DNA of 64,000 nt. Source: Streptomyces sp. SLBN-31. Its GTDB lineage: Bacteria > Actinomycetota > Actinomycetes > Streptomycetales > Streptomycetaceae. The position numbers and the translations under genes are program-made. Every line of letters starts with the position of its first letter. Position 1 is the stretch's first letter. The notes under the pieces are model-generated. The model did not search any database and was not told where the DNA came from. It was given only the letters and a program-made list of their open reading frames with translations. The stretch lies in NCBI RefSeq assembly GCF_006715395.1, contig NZ_VFNC01000002.1:558001-622000 (forward strand), given 5' to 3'. Shown here piece after piece: positions 33,785 through 46,850 of this stretch.

Positions 33785-33922
33785 TCACCGGGCGAGCCGG
33801 CCCAGCAGCGAGGAGGCCGCGGTGATGCCGAGCGCGGCGGCCACGAGAAGCACTGACACCGGGTACAGGGCGTTGGAACCCCGGTCAGGCGTGAGGCGGG
33901 CCCGCCTCGCGCGTCCCCTCAC
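33785..33922 (-). CDS. Candidate 45-aa single-pass membrane microprotein
   Basis: Hand translation from GTG 33922 to TGA 33785. The N-terminus is strongly basic (RGRARRARLTPDRG) and is followed by one hydrophobic stretch (LYPVSVLLVAAALGITAASSLL) and a basic end (GRLAR), the layout of a small inner-membrane protein with a cytoplasmic N-terminus. No ribosome site is clear upstream of the GTG. It lies in a 512-bp gap otherwise free of genes. Conservation would be needed to accept it as real. Confidence 0.35.
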   Translation of the reverse strand: MRGRARRARLTPDRGSNALYPVSVLLVAAALGITAASSLLGRLAR

Positions 33923-33948
33923 ACAAACACGGCCGGAATGTCTGATTT

Positions 33949-33974
33949 GTTTTGGATGTGCCTACCCTGGGCAT
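33949..33974 (+). promoter_or_regulatory. Candidate SigB-type promoter of the sigma-factor gene
   Basis: GTTT, a 16-bp spacer and GGGCAT. The streptomycete SigB pattern is GNNT-N14-16-GGGTAC/T; this differs at one -10 base. It lies about 130 bp upstream of ATG 34103 and would imply positive autoregulation. Confidence 0.35.
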
Positions 33975-34102
33975 GTGCATTGAGTGCTTCGGACAGGAGG
34001 CACGTCCGTGGGAGCCGGCCAGGCCCCGGATGTCTCCGCCGGTCCGAGTCCCTTCTCCCATGGTGTCTGTCCACCCGGCACTGCCCGAGGGAGGTGCGCG
34101 CG

Positions 34103-34897
34103 ATGCGCGTCACCACCGGTAGAAACAAGCCCCACCCGCACGACGACGCCCCCGACACGGCAGTGGCCTTCGAACGGCTGGCAGGGCTTCCCGACGGTCC
34201 CGAGCGCAAGGCGCTGCGGGACGAGCTGGTCCAGGTCTGGCTGCCCATGGCCGAGCGGATCGCCGTCCGCTTCAAGGGGCGCGGCGAGACCCTCGAAGAC
34301 CTCTACCAGGTCGCGGCCCTCGGCCTGGTCAAGGCCGTCGACCACTACGACCCGGCCCGCGGGCACGCCTTCGAGGCGTACGCGGTGCCGACCATCACCG
34401 GGGAGATCAAGCGGCACTTCCGCGACCACATGTGGACGCTGCACGTGCCACGCCGGGTTCAGGACCTGCGCAACCGGGTCAGGCAGGCCGCCAAGGAGCT
34501 GTCCCAGACCATCCCGGGCCGCCCGCCGACCGTCGCCGAGATCGCCCTGCACACACGGCTGAGCCAGAACGAGGTGCGCATCGGCATGGAGGCCCTGGAG
34601 TGCTTCTCCGCCCTGTCCCTCGACGCCGAGATGCCCGGCACCGACGGCTACGCCCTCGCGGACGCCATCGGCGGCCCCGATCCGGCGTACGACGTCGTCG
34701 TCGACCGCGTGGCGGTCGCACCCTGCCTGCAGGCACTGCCCGAGCGCGAGCGCACCATCCTCTACCTGCGGTTCTTCCGCGGCATGACACAGAGCCACAT
34801 AGCCCAGCAGCTCGGCATCTCGCAGATGCACGTGTCCCGGTTGCTCAGTGGATGCTTCGCCCAGTTGCGCGAGGAGCTCCTCGCGCAGGCCGGCTGA
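34103..34897 (+). CDS. RNA polymerase sigma factor, SigB/SigF/SigG type, 264 aa
   Basis: ATG 34103 follows GGGAGGTGCGCGCG. Region 2 is clear (EDLYQVAALGLVKAVDHYDP, then AFEAYAVPTITGEIKRHFRDH), region 3 follows, and region 4 has QSHIAQQLGISQMHVSRLLS. This is the stress/sporulation group 3 family controlled by anti-sigma kinases and STAS antagonists rather than a housekeeping factor. It does not sit beside its own RsbW-like gene; HATPase genes at 38400, 50385 and 50822 are candidate anti-sigmas. A longer open frame to 33938 is not needed. Confidence 0.92.
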   Translation: MRVTTGRNKPHPHDDAPDTAVAFERLAGLPDGPERKALRDELVQVWLPMAERIAVRFKGRGETLEDLYQVAALGLVKAVDHYDPARGHAFEAYAVPTITGEIKRHFRDHMWTLHVPRRVQDLRNRVRQAAKELSQTIPGRPPTVAEIALHTRLSQNEVRIGMEALECFSALSLDAEMPGTDGYALADAIGGPDPAYDVVVDRVAVAPCLQALPERERTILYLRFFRGMTQSHIAQQLGISQMHVSRLLSGCFAQLREELLAQAG

Positions 34898-34933
34898 GCC
34901 GCGCCGCGTCCGGTCCCTCGCGGGCCGGGCCGG

Positions 34934-35299
34934 TCACTGCTCCGGTGACTCCCCCGGTATCTGGGTGGGGCCGAAGCGGTCCAGCGCGTCTTCCAGCTCC
35001 GCGCGGATCTCCTCGGGCATGACCCCGCTGCGGCCCCAGATGAGTATGAGCTCGGCCACGTTCCGCAGCTTGATGTTCGTGTGCTGGGAGACCTCTTTCA
35101 GCACCTGCCAGCCCTCGTCCGGCCCCACGCGGCCGAGCGCGACGATCATCCCGATCGCCTGGTCGACGACGGCGTGCGACGCGACCGCCTCCTTGAGCTG
35201 CTGGACCTCCTCCTGCAGCTCGAAAATCCGCTCCGAGCCCCCGTCCCTGGGCATCGCACCTCCCCGGCGCATGGTCGAAACTCCTTCGGTCTCCTCCAT
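34934..35299 (-). CDS. ANTAR-domain RNA-binding regulator, 121 aa
   Basis: Residues about 45-100 form an ANTAR domain (VVDQAIGMIVALGRVGPDEGWQVLKEVSQHTN.KLRNVAE), which binds tandem hairpins in nascent RNA and prevents termination. An N-terminal coiled-coil stretch (RIFELQEEVQQLKEAV) precedes it; no GAF or receiver domain is attached, so activity may be set by expression or a partner. ATG 35299 has AAGGAG 8 bp upstream; internal ATGs (near 35272 and 35254) also have ribosome sites. It runs tail-to-tail with the sigma factor. Confidence 0.85.
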   Translation of the reverse strand: MEETEGVSTMRRGGAMPRDGGSERIFELQEEVQQLKEAVASHAVVDQAIGMIVALGRVGPDEGWQVLKEVSQHTNIKLRNVAELILIWGRSGVMPEEIRAELEDALDRFGPTQIPGESPEQ

Positions 35300-35448
35300 C
35301 GTGGCCACTCCTTCAGGCCCGCGCCACCGGGCCCGTCCGCCGTTTCGCGACCCCCTCCGGGGTACTCGGCAGGCGCACGGAGCGGTTCCGGTTGGACACT
35401 GGTGGCAGACCGGTGACGGCCGGTCGACGACACCAGGACGCAACTGCC

Positions 35449-36252
35449 ATGAACGACGACACGACACGCCCCACCGCCGCCACCGGGGTGGTCTCCTCGC
35501 ACTCCGTGTTCGGCGCACCCTGCTGGGTGAGTCTGACCAGCCGCGATCTCGACGTCGCCGAGGACTTCTACGGAGCCGTGCTGGGCTGGCGGCTGCGCTC
35601 CGCCAAGCTCGGCGACCGGTTCCGGATCGCCATGATGGGCGACACCCCGGTGGCGGGTATCGCCGCCGTGGCCTCCATGTGGCAGATGGCCGTGGCCTGG
35701 ACCCCGTACTTCGCCGTGCCGAGCGCCGACGAGGCCGCGGCCCGCGCGCAGGAACGCGGGGGTACGGCGGCCGTGGGACCGCTCTCCTTCCCGCCCGGCC
35801 GGGCGGCGCTGCTCGCCGACCGCGACGGCGCGACCTTCGGGATCTGGGAGGGCGCGCTGTTCTCGGACTGGGAGAAGTGGCGCGCGGCCGCCCCCGCCTT
35901 CATCCGGCTGCACACCCGCGACGCCTTCGACGCCGCCATCTTCTACGGCGAGGTCCTGGACTGGGCGACCGAGCGCCCCGGCTGCTGCGAGGTCCGCTAC
36001 GAGGGTGGCGAGGTGGTGCTGCGCAGCCAGGGCGACATCGTGGCCCGCATCGAGTCGGGTGCGCTCGGGGCGGCCCCCGACCCCACCATTCGGCCGCACT
36101 GGCAGATCCACTTCGCGGTCGAGGACGTGACGGCCTGTGTGCGGGCCGCGGAGCGGCACGGCGGCAGCGTCCTGTCCAAGGGCGGCGACGAGGCCGTGCT
36201 GCGCGACACCGACGGCGCGCAGTTCACGGTGACCTCGCGCAAGGAGCGCTGA
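35449..36252 (+). CDS. VOC (glyoxalase/dioxygenase fold) protein, two tandem domains, 267 aa
   Basis: Two vicinal-oxygen-chelate modules: residues about 18-130 (CWVSLTSRDLDVAEDFYGAVLGWRL ... LLADRDGATFGIWEG) and about 145-260 (FIRLHTRDAFDAAIFYGEVLDWA ... VLRDTDGAQFTV). This 27-kDa double VOC form is common in streptomycetes, often near stress genes; chemistry unknown. ATG 35449 has AGGACG upstream, and the family-like N-terminus starts there. It runs tail-to-tail with glgX (3 bp between stops). Confidence 0.85.
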   Translation: MNDDTTRPTAATGVVSSHSVFGAPCWVSLTSRDLDVAEDFYGAVLGWRLRSAKLGDRFRIAMMGDTPVAGIAAVASMWQMAVAWTPYFAVPSADEAAARAQERGGTAAVGPLSFPPGRAALLADRDGATFGIWEGALFSDWEKWRAAAPAFIRLHTRDAFDAAIFYGEVLDWATERPGCCEVRYEGGEVVLRSQGDIVARIESGALGAAPDPTIRPHWQIHFAVEDVTACVRAAERHGGSVLSKGGDEAVLRDTDGAQFTVTSRKER

Positions 36253-36255
36253 CCC

Positions 36256-38399
<2,144 letters not shown>

Positions 38400-38403
<4 letters not shown>

Positions 38404-38903
38404 CGGGCGGCCTCCAGAACGCCGCTCGACTCGCTCGCGAGAGCCGCGACCGGCACCTCGCGGGGCACTTGCAGCACCGCGCGCAGACGCGGCGCGGGCG
38501 CCACGGGGACCAGCGGCACGCGTTCGCCGGCGCGAGCCCGCTGCGAGAACCAGATGACCTTGCTGCCGGTGTCGGTCGCGCAGCACCCCCAGCCGTCGCT
38601 CATGACGGCGATGTGCTCCAGACAGGCCCGCAGGTCCTGGTCCGGGCGCAGTTCGCAGTCGTTCTCCCCGATGGCGGTGATCAGGTGCTGACCGTTCCAC
38701 CACAACTCGATCGACGTGTTCTTGTCCGTGGCGTGCTCATCGATGGCCGTCAGCAGCAGCTCGGCGCCGCGGCAGACCGGCTCGACCAGTGTTTCCAGGT
38801 CCCAGAGCCTGAGGTGTGCGGCCAGGATGCGCCTGACCTGTCCGACCCGCTCCGGACTGACTTCCACGTCGAGGTGGTAGTAGCAGGGCACTGCGGTCTT
38901 CAT
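38400..38903 (-). CDS. Anti-sigma-type ATP-binding (HATPase) protein with degenerate N-box, 167 aa
   Basis: The fold is the RsbW/SpoIIAB-like HATPase, but the N-box reads AELLLTAIDEHA with Thr where the Mg/ATP-coordinating Asn normally sits, and the D-x-G-x-G box is GENDCELRP. Only the GWGCCATDTGSKVIWF end is near normal. It may bind ATP weakly or not at all, and so act as a binding protein instead of a kinase. ATG 38903 has AGGAG upstream. Its stop overlaps the glgX start (GTGA), an unusual link of a signalling protein to a glycogen enzyme. Streptomyces coelicolor glycogen-branching loci carry similar pep genes, as I recall. Confidence 0.8.
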
Positions 38904-39047
38904 CTTCGTTGGCTCCTCACCGGCGAAGCTCCCGCTCCTTCCTCGTCCCGGGCGGGACGGGGCCACCGAACGCGGAGCGTGAGCACTGATCGCTTCTGAG
39001 TCACCTCAAGCGTGGGAGTGGTACGCCATTCGTGCAACACGAGCGCG

Positions 39048-39065
39048 TTGTTGAAGCCCCAACAA
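39048..39065. promoter_or_regulatory. Inverted repeat TTGTTG-N6-CAACAA
   Basis: Exact 6-bp arms spaced by AAGCCC, in the 244-bp gap between the divergent HATPase gene (start 38903) and the DUF5133 gene (start 39148). A possible operator for either; the regulator is unknown. Confidence 0.4.
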
Positions 39066-39147
39066 GACGTTGCGTGGCCATACATGCACCATGTGTGAAG
39101 ACCTCTCTCTGCCCGTGCTTGTCACATCCCGGAAGGTGAACGGCGTC

Positions 39148-39399
39148 ATGCTGCTACCGGCAAAAGCCGAAGTGGCCCGGCAACTGCGGCGGTACCGGGC
39201 CTGGGAGCGGGTCATGCTCGCCTCCCCCACCGACCGCACGGTGCGAGCCACCTTCGAGGACTCGGGCTACACGCTGTGTGTGCTGATGGGCAAACGCTGT
39301 GCGCGCGAGGCCGCCGACGCCGCCGAGCGCTATCTGCGCAGCAGCCTGGGCGCCTACCTCGGGGAGCAGACCGAACGACCCCGGGCGGGCACCGCCTAG
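39148..39399 (+). CDS. DUF5133-type small protein, 83 aa
   Basis: MLLPAKAEVARQLRRYRAWERVMLASPTDR, then VRATFEDSGYTLCVLMGKR and AADAAERYLRSS, is the DUF5133 pattern, widespread in streptomycetes and found near stress and sigma-factor genes. No catalytic residues are evident; it is basic and helical. I start at ATG 39148 (GGAAGG upstream); the frame is open to 39070. It precedes glgE with a GC hairpin between, so it may be the first gene of a separate transcript. Function unknown. Confidence 0.75.
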   Translation: MLLPAKAEVARQLRRYRAWERVMLASPTDRTVRATFEDSGYTLCVLMGKRCAREAADAAERYLRSSLGAYLGEQTERPRAGTA

Positions 39400-39405
39400 C
39401 ACGGA

Positions 39406-39424
39406 GGTCCGCCACCGGCGGACC
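39406..39424 (+). terminator. GC hairpin between the DUF5133 gene and glgE
   Basis: GGTCCGCC, loop ACC, GGCGGACC: a perfect 8-bp stem 7 bp after the DUF5133 stop; no T-run. Could be a terminator or an attenuator ahead of glgE. Confidence 0.45.
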
Positions 39425-39518
39425 GGTGACACCCGCGGGGAGGCACGGCCTTCCGGCGCGGCTGGAAATTCCCGATCGGGCGAACGGCCCGGTCCTGAGC
39501 ACGGCGGAGGCGAGACCC

Positions 39519-41486
39519 ATGAGTTCGATCCCGGCCATCGGCCGAATCCCGGTGCGTGACGTCCGCCCGGTCGTGGAGTGCGGAAGACGTCCGGCGAAGG
39601 CGGTCGCGGGTGAGACCTTCCAGGTCACCGCGACCGTCTTCCGTGAGGGCCACGACGCGGTCGCGGCCAACGTCGTCCTGACCGATCCGGAGGGCACGCA
39701 CGGACCGTGGACGCCGATGCGCGAACTCGCCCCCGGCACCGACCTGTGGGGCGCGGAGGTCACGCCCACCTCTGAGGGCCGGTGGACCTACCGCGTCGAG
39801 GCCTGGAGCGACCCGGTCGCCACCTGGCGCCACAACGCCCGTATCAAGGTCCCGGCCGGCATCGACGTCGGCCTGGTCCTGGAGGAGGGCGCCGACCTGT
39901 TGCAGCGGATGGCCGCCGGGGTGCCCGCGGGTGCCGGACGGGCGGCCGTGCTGGCGGCGACGGAGGTGCTGCGCGACGAGTCACGTCCGGCCGCCTCCCG
40001 GCTGGCGGCGGCGTTGACGCCGGAGGTGGACGCGGCGCTGGCCGCGCATCCGTTGCGGGAGCTGGTGACGGCCTCGGAGACGCTGCCGCTGCTGGTGGAG
40101 CGGGAGCGGGCGCTGTACGGCGCCTGGTACGAGTTCTTCCCGCGTTCGGAGGGGACCGCCGAGGAGCCGCACGGCAGTTTCCGGACCGCGGCCCGGCGGT
40201 TGCGGGCGATCGCGGCGATGGGTTTCGACGTCGTCTATCTGCCGCCGATCCATCCGATCGGCACCACGTTCCGCAAGGGCCGCAACAACACCCTCACCCC
40301 CGGCCCGGAGGATGTGGGGGTGCCGTGGGCGATCGGTTCGCCGGAGGGCGGCCACGACAGCGTGCACCCGCGGCTGGGCACGATGGAGGACTTCGCCTGG
40401 TTCGTGGAGCAGGCCCGCGCGCAGGGGCTGGAGATCGCGCTGGACTTCGCCCTGCAGTGCTCGCCGGACCATCCGTGGGTGCACAAGCATCCCGAGTGGT
40501 TCCACCACCGGCCCGACGGCACCATCGCCTACGCCGAGAACCCGCCGAAGAAGTACCAGGACATCTACCCCATCGCCTTCGACGCCGACATGGACGGGCT
40601 GGTCGCCGAGACGCTGCGGGTGCTGCGGGTGTGGATGGCGGCGGGGGTGCGGATCTTCCGGGTGGACAACCCGCACACCAAGCCGGTGGTGTTCTGGCAG
40701 CGGGTGATCGCCGAGATCAACGCCGCCGCCCCGGACGTGATCTTCCTGGCCGAGGCGTTCACCCGGCCGGCGATGATGCGCACCCTGGCCCAGATCGGTT
40801 TCCAGCAGTCGTACACGTATTTCACCTGGCGCAACTCCAAGCAGGAGCTGACCGACTACCTCACCGAGCTGTCGACGGACACGGCGGCCTACATGCGGCC
40901 GAACTTCTTCGTCAACACCCCCGACATCCTGCACGAGTACCTCCAGCACGGCGGCCGGCCCGCCTTCGAGGTCCGCGCGGTCCTGGCCGCCACCCTCTCG
41001 CCGACCTGGGGGGTGTACTCCGGCTACGAGCTGTGCGAGAACATCCCGCTGCGCCAGGGCAGCGAGGAATACCTGGACTCGGAGAAGTACCAGCTCAAAC
41101 CCCGCGACTGGGAGACGGCCGAACGCCAGGGCCGCACCATCACCCCCCTGATCACCAAACTCAACACCATCCGGCGACGTCATCCCGCGTTGCAGCGCCT
41201 GCGCAATCTACGCTTCCACGACACCGACAACGACGCGGTCATCGCTTACAGCAAGACCACGGGCCAGGACAGGATCCTCGTCGTCGCCAATCTGGACCCC
41301 CACCACACCCAGGAGGCCACGGTCTCGTTGGACATGCCGCAACTCGGCCTGGAGTGGCACACGTTCATGTCCGTACACGACGAACTGACAGGTGAGACCT
41401 ATCACTGGGGCAGGAACAACTATGTGCGGCTCGAGCCCGGGCGGGCCCCGGCACACGTGCTCCACATCCAGAGGTCGTCAGCGTAG
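39519..41486 (+). CDS. glgE: Maltosyltransferase GlgE (alpha-1,4-glucan:maltose-1-phosphate), 655 aa
   Basis: GH13 subfamily 3. N-terminal beta domain (about 1-110), helical insert, then the barrel: nucleophile Asp383 in [10 protein letters not shown] and acid Glu412 in FLAEAFTRP, spaced 29 residues as in S. coelicolor GlgE (Asp394/Glu423); the phosphate pocket KKYQDIYPI is present. It extends linear alpha-1,4-glucan from maltose 1-phosphate. ATG 39519 has GGAGG 8 bp upstream. First gene of glgE-treS-mak-glgB. Streptomyces coelicolor has two such clusters, tied to two phases of glycogen deposition; which one this is cannot be decided here. Confidence 0.96.
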   Translation: MSSIPAIGRIPVRDVRPVVECGRRPAKAVAGETFQVTATVFREGHDAVAANVVLTDPEGTHGPWTPMRELAPGTDLWGAEVTPTSEGRWTYRVEAWSDPVATWRHNARIKVPAGIDVGLVLEEGADLLQRMAAGVPAGAGRAAVLAATEVLRDESRPAASRLAAALTPEVDAALAAHPLRELVTASETLPLLVERERALYGAWYEFFPRSEGTAEEPHGSFRTAARRLRAIAAMGFDVVYLPPIHPIGTTFRKGRNNTLTPGPEDVGVPWAIGSPEGGHDSVHPRLGTMEDFAWFVEQARAQGLEIALDFALQCSPDHPWVHKHPEWFHHRPDGTIAYAENPPKKYQDIYPIAFDADMDGLVAETLRVLRVWMAAGVRIFRVDNPHTKPVVFWQRVIAEINAAAPDVIFLAEAFTRPAMMRTLAQIGFQQSYTYFTWRNSKQELTDYLTELSTDTAAYMRPNFFVNTPDILHEYLQHGGRPAFEVRAVLAATLSPTWGVYSGYELCENIPLRQGSEEYLDSEKYQLKPRDWETAERQGRTITPLITKLNTIRRRHPALQRLRNLRFHDTDNDAVIAYSKTTGQDRILVVANLDPHHTQEATVSLDMPQLGLEWHTFMSVHDELTGETYHWGRNNYVRLEPGRAPAHVLHIQRSSA

Positions 41487-41511
41487 TCACCGATCGGAGG
41501 GCCAGAGCCTC

Positions 41512-43230
<1,719 letters not shown>

Positions 43231-43258
43231 ACGTGTGCCGAGGAAAGGACGCGTCACC

Positions 43259-44581
43259 ATGCCGAAGACCGCATCACTGAGTCCGAGACAGGCCGTCGTC
43301 GCCGATCCCATGGCCTCGCTCGACGGGCTGCTGCGCGAGTGGCTGCCCAGGCAGCGCTGGTTCGCGGGCAAGGACCGGCCGGTCACGGAACTCGGCCTGC
43401 TGTCCCTGACCGAGGTGTTCCCGGGCTGTCTGCACCTGCTGGTGCAGGCCGGTCCGGACTGCTACCAACTGCTGCTGGGTGTGCGGGAGCACGTCTCGCC
43501 GCGCCTGGGACGGGCGTTGATCGGCAGGGCCGGGACCGGCCCGCTGGCCGGCCTGACGGTGTACGACGCGCTGCAGGACCCCCGGTCGGCCCAGCTGTTG
43601 TTGGAGCGGCTGAGGTGCCCCGGCAGGTCGGGACCGCTGCTCTTCGAGGCGGCGCCCTCCATGGCGGTGCCCGCCGGGCTGGTCCCGCGTGTCCTGGACG
43701 CGGAGCAGTCCAACTCGTCGCTGGTGTACGGCGAGGAGTTCATCCTGAAGGTCTTCCGGCGCATCCAGCCGGGCGTCAATCCCGACCTGGAGGTGCCGGG
43801 GGCGCTGGCCGGGGAGGGCTGCCGGCGGGTGCCGGCGCCGGTGGCATGGTTCCGGACCACGTATCCGCACGAGGCGACGCTCGGGGTGCTGCAGCCCTTC
43901 CTGCGGGGTGCCTCCGACGGCTGGACGCTGGCGCTGCGCGCGCTGGCCACGGGTGACGACTTCGCCGCGCAGGCCCGTGAGCTGGGCCGGGCCACGGCGG
44001 AGGTGCACCTCGCGCTGGGTGCCGCCTTTCCCACCGGCACCCATGACGAGGGGGCCCGCACGGCGGCGGCGATGGCCGAGCGCCTGGACGCCGCCGCCCA
44101 GGCCGTCCCCGCGCTGCGCCCGTACGTCCCGGGGCTGCGCACCGCGTTCGGCGCCCTCATCTCGTGCGACCCCGGGCCGCCCGCCCAGCGCGTCCACGGC
44201 GACCTGCACCTCGGTCAGGTCCTGCGGGCCGGCCGGGACTGGTTCGTCATCGACTTCGAGGGCGAGCCGTCCCGGCCCCTCGCCGAGCGGCGCGGCACCC
44301 AGTCCCCGGTCAGGGACATCGCCGGGATGCTGCGCTCCTTCGACTACGCGGCACGGCAGCGCCGCCCCTGGCGCCCGGAGTGGGCGCGCCGCTGCCGGGA
44401 GGCGTACTGCGCGGGCTATGCCGACCGGGCCGGCTGGGACCCGCGCAAGAAGCACGGGCTGTTGCGTGCCTATGAGACGGATCGGGCGGTGTACGAGGTC
44501 CTCTACGAGGCCCGGCACCGACCCGACTGGCTACCCGTACCGATGGCGGCGATCGAGCGTCTCGCCGTAAGAGGAGGCTGA
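43259..44581 (+). CDS. mak: Maltokinase, 440 aa
   Basis: Pep2/Mak family, an aminoglycoside-phosphotransferase-like kinase fold. N-terminal cap [31 protein letters not shown] holds the ATP-binding Lys; the catalytic loop is [12 protein letters not shown] and the metal loop [11 protein letters not shown]. It phosphorylates maltose at C1 with ATP, giving the GlgE substrate. ATG 43259 is preceded by AGGAAAGGA; GTG 43235 is possible but would add eight residues. Lies 28 bp after treS and 4 bp before glgB. Confidence 0.94.
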   Translation: MPKTASLSPRQAVVADPMASLDGLLREWLPRQRWFAGKDRPVTELGLLSLTEVFPGCLHLLVQAGPDCYQLLLGVREHVSPRLGRALIGRAGTGPLAGLTVYDALQDPRSAQLLLERLRCPGRSGPLLFEAAPSMAVPAGLVPRVLDAEQSNSSLVYGEEFILKVFRRIQPGVNPDLEVPGALAGEGCRRVPAPVAWFRTTYPHEATLGVLQPFLRGASDGWTLALRALATGDDFAAQARELGRATAEVHLALGAAFPTGTHDEGARTAAAMAERLDAAAQAVPALRPYVPGLRTAFGALISCDPGPPAQRVHGDLHLGQVLRAGRDWFVIDFEGEPSRPLAERRGTQSPVRDIAGMLRSFDYAARQRRPWRPEWARRCREAYCAGYADRAGWDPRKKHGLLRAYETDRAVYEVLYEARHRPDWLPVPMAAIERLAVRGG

Positions 44582-44585
44582 CCCC

Positions 44586-46793
44586 ATGGCTCTGCGCGAG
44601 ACCTCACTTCCCGAGCCCTCCGGCCCTGACCTGTCCGGGGCCGCCCCGCCGCTGGACGACGGCGACCGTGAGCGGCTGCTGTCCGGCCGGCACCACGATC
44701 CGCACGCGCTGCTGGGCGCCCATCCGGTCCCCGGCGGCATCGCCTTCCGGACCCTGCGGCCGTACGCCCGCGCGGTCAGTGTCGTGATCGGCAGGAAGCG
44801 GCACCGGCTGACGTCCGAGGGCGACGGCCTGTTCTCCGGCGTGCTCCCGCTGAAGTCGATCCCGCGCAAGTACAAGCTGGCGGTGACGTACGAGGACGGG
44901 GAGCACCAGACGGCCGATCCGTACCGCTTCCTGCCCGCCCTCGGCGAACTGGACCTGCATCTGATCGCCGAGGGACGGCACGAGCAGCTCTGGAAGGCGC
45001 TGGGCGCCGAGCCGATGACCCACGAGGGCGTGGCCGGCACCCGGTTCACGGTGTGGGCCCCCAACGCCCAAGGCGTGCGTGTCGCCGGTGACTTCACCTG
45101 CTGGGACGGCACGGCCCTGCCGATGCGGTCGCTGGGCTCATCCGGTGTCTGGGAGCTGTTCGTGCCGGGCATCGGTGAGGGCGCGCGCTACAAGTTCGAG
45201 ATCACCTCCCGTTACGGCCACCGCTTCCTCAAGGCCGATCCGATGGCGCGGTGCGCGGAGGTACCGCCGGACACGGCGTCGATCGTGCACGCCTCCCATC
45301 ACAAGTGGGGTGACGCGAAGTGGATGGCGCACCGTGGTGACGTCCCGGTGCACCAGGCGCCCTTCTCGGTCTACGAGGTCCACCTCCCCTCCTGGCGCCC
45401 GGGGCTGACCTACCGTCAGTTGGCCGAGGAACTGCCGTCGTACGTCAGGGATCTCGGTTTCACGCATGTCGAGTTCATGCCGGTGGCCCAGCACCCGTTC
45501 GCCGGTTCCTGGGGTTATCAGGTCACCGGGTTCTACGCTCCGGCCTCTCGGCTGGGTACGCCCGACGACTTCAAGTACCTGGTGGATGCTCTGCACCAGG
45601 CCGGCATCGGCGTGATCGTGGACTGGGTGCCGGCCCACTTCCCCAAGGATGACTGGGCGCTGGCCCGCTTCGACGGGGACCCGCTGTACGAGCCCGGCGA
45701 CGCGCGGCGGGCCGAGCACCCTGACTGGGGCACGTACGAGTTCGACTACGCCCGCACCGAGGTCCGCAACTTCCTGGTCGCCAACGCCACTTACTGGTGC
45801 GAGGAGTTCCACGTGGACGGCCTGCGGGTGGACGCCGTGGCTTCCATGCTCTACCTGGACTACTCGCGTGACTCCGGCCAGTGGGAGCCGAACGTGTTCG
45901 GCGGCCGGGAGGATCTGGCCGCGGCGGACTTCCTGCGGGAGATGAACGCCACCGTCTACCGGCGCAACCCCGGGGTCGTGACCATCGCGGAGGAGTCGAC
46001 CGCCTGGGACGGCGTGACGCGTCCGACCGACAGCGGCGGCCTGGGCTTCGGCCTGAAGTGGAACATGGGCTGGATGCACGATTCTCTGCAGTACATGAGC
46101 AAAGAGCCGGTGCATCGCAAGTACCACCACAACGAGATGACGTTCTCGATGGTGTACGCCTACAGCGAGAACTACGTGCTGCCGATCTCGCACGACGAGG
46201 TCGTCCACGGCAAGCAGGCACTGGTGTCGAAGATGCCGGGGGACTGGTGGCAGCGGCGCGCCAACCACCGTGCCTACCTGGGCTTCATGTGGGCCCACCC
46301 GGGCAAGCAACTGCTGTTCATGGGGCAGGAGTTCGCGCAGGGCGCGGAGTGGTCGGAGGCGCACGGGCCCGAGTGGTGGCTGCTCGATCCGGACTACGTG
46401 GCCGAGGGCGACCACCGCGGGGTGCGGGACCTGGTCCGCGACCTCAACCGCCTGTACCACCGCACGCCGGCCCTGTGGCAGCGGGACACCGATCCGGCGG
46501 GCTTCCGGTGGGTGCTGGGCGACGCGGCCGAGGACAACGTCTTCGCGTTCCTGCGGTTCGCCGCAGACGGCAGCCCCCTGCTGGCGGTGTCCAACTTCTC
46601 GCCGGTCGTCCGGCACGAGTACACGCTGGGCGTCCCCGACGACGTGCCCGTCTGGCGCGAGGTCCTCAACACCGACGCCGCGTGCTACGGCGGCGGCGAT
46701 GTCACCAACGCGGACGACCTCAAGCCGGAGGACGGGAGGATCACCCTCACCCTGCCGCCGCTGGCGACGGTCTGGCTGGCCCCCTTGGTGTGA
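44586..46793 (+). CDS. glgB: 1,4-alpha-glucan branching enzyme, 735 aa
   Basis: GH13 subfamily 9: two N-terminal beta modules ([34 protein letters not shown], a CBM48), then the barrel with [25 protein letters not shown] (region I), [17 protein letters not shown] (nucleophile Asp), [12 protein letters not shown] (acid Glu) and [12 protein letters not shown] (region IV). It makes the alpha-1,6 branches on glucan chains from GlgE. ATG 44586 lies 4 bp after mak, with AAGAGGAGG upstream. Full length for the family. It closes the four-gene operon. Confidence 0.96.
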   Translation: MALRETSLPEPSGPDLSGAAPPLDDGDRERLLSGRHHDPHALLGAHPVPGGIAFRTLRPYARAVSVVIGRKRHRLTSEGDGLFSGVLPLKSIPRKYKLAVTYEDGEHQTADPYRFLPALGELDLHLIAEGRHEQLWKALGAEPMTHEGVAGTRFTVWAPNAQGVRVAGDFTCWDGTALPMRSLGSSGVWELFVPGIGEGARYKFEITSRYGHRFLKADPMARCAEVPPDTASIVHASHHKWGDAKWMAHRGDVPVHQAPFSVYEVHLPSWRPGLTYRQLAEELPSYVRDLGFTHVEFMPVAQHPFAGSWGYQVTGFYAPASRLGTPDDFKYLVDALHQAGIGVIVDWVPAHFPKDDWALARFDGDPLYEPGDARRAEHPDWGTYEFDYARTEVRNFLVANATYWCEEFHVDGLRVDAVASMLYLDYSRDSGQWEPNVFGGREDLAAADFLREMNATVYRRNPGVVTIAEESTAWDGVTRPTDSGGLGFGLKWNMGWMHDSLQYMSKEPVHRKYHHNEMTFSMVYAYSENYVLPISHDEVVHGKQALVSKMPGDWWQRRANHRAYLGFMWAHPGKQLLFMGQEFAQGAEWSEAHGPEWWLLDPDYVAEGDHRGVRDLVRDLNRLYHRTPALWQRDTDPAGFRWVLGDAAEDNVFAFLRFAADGSPLLAVSNFSPVVRHEYTLGVPDDVPVWREVLNTDAACYGGGDVTNADDLKPEDGRITLTLPPLATVWLAPLV

Positions 46794-46850
46794 CCGTCAG
46801 GGGGTACTCGTGGACGTCGTAGACCCCGCGACGTCCCGGAGGCAGCTCAC

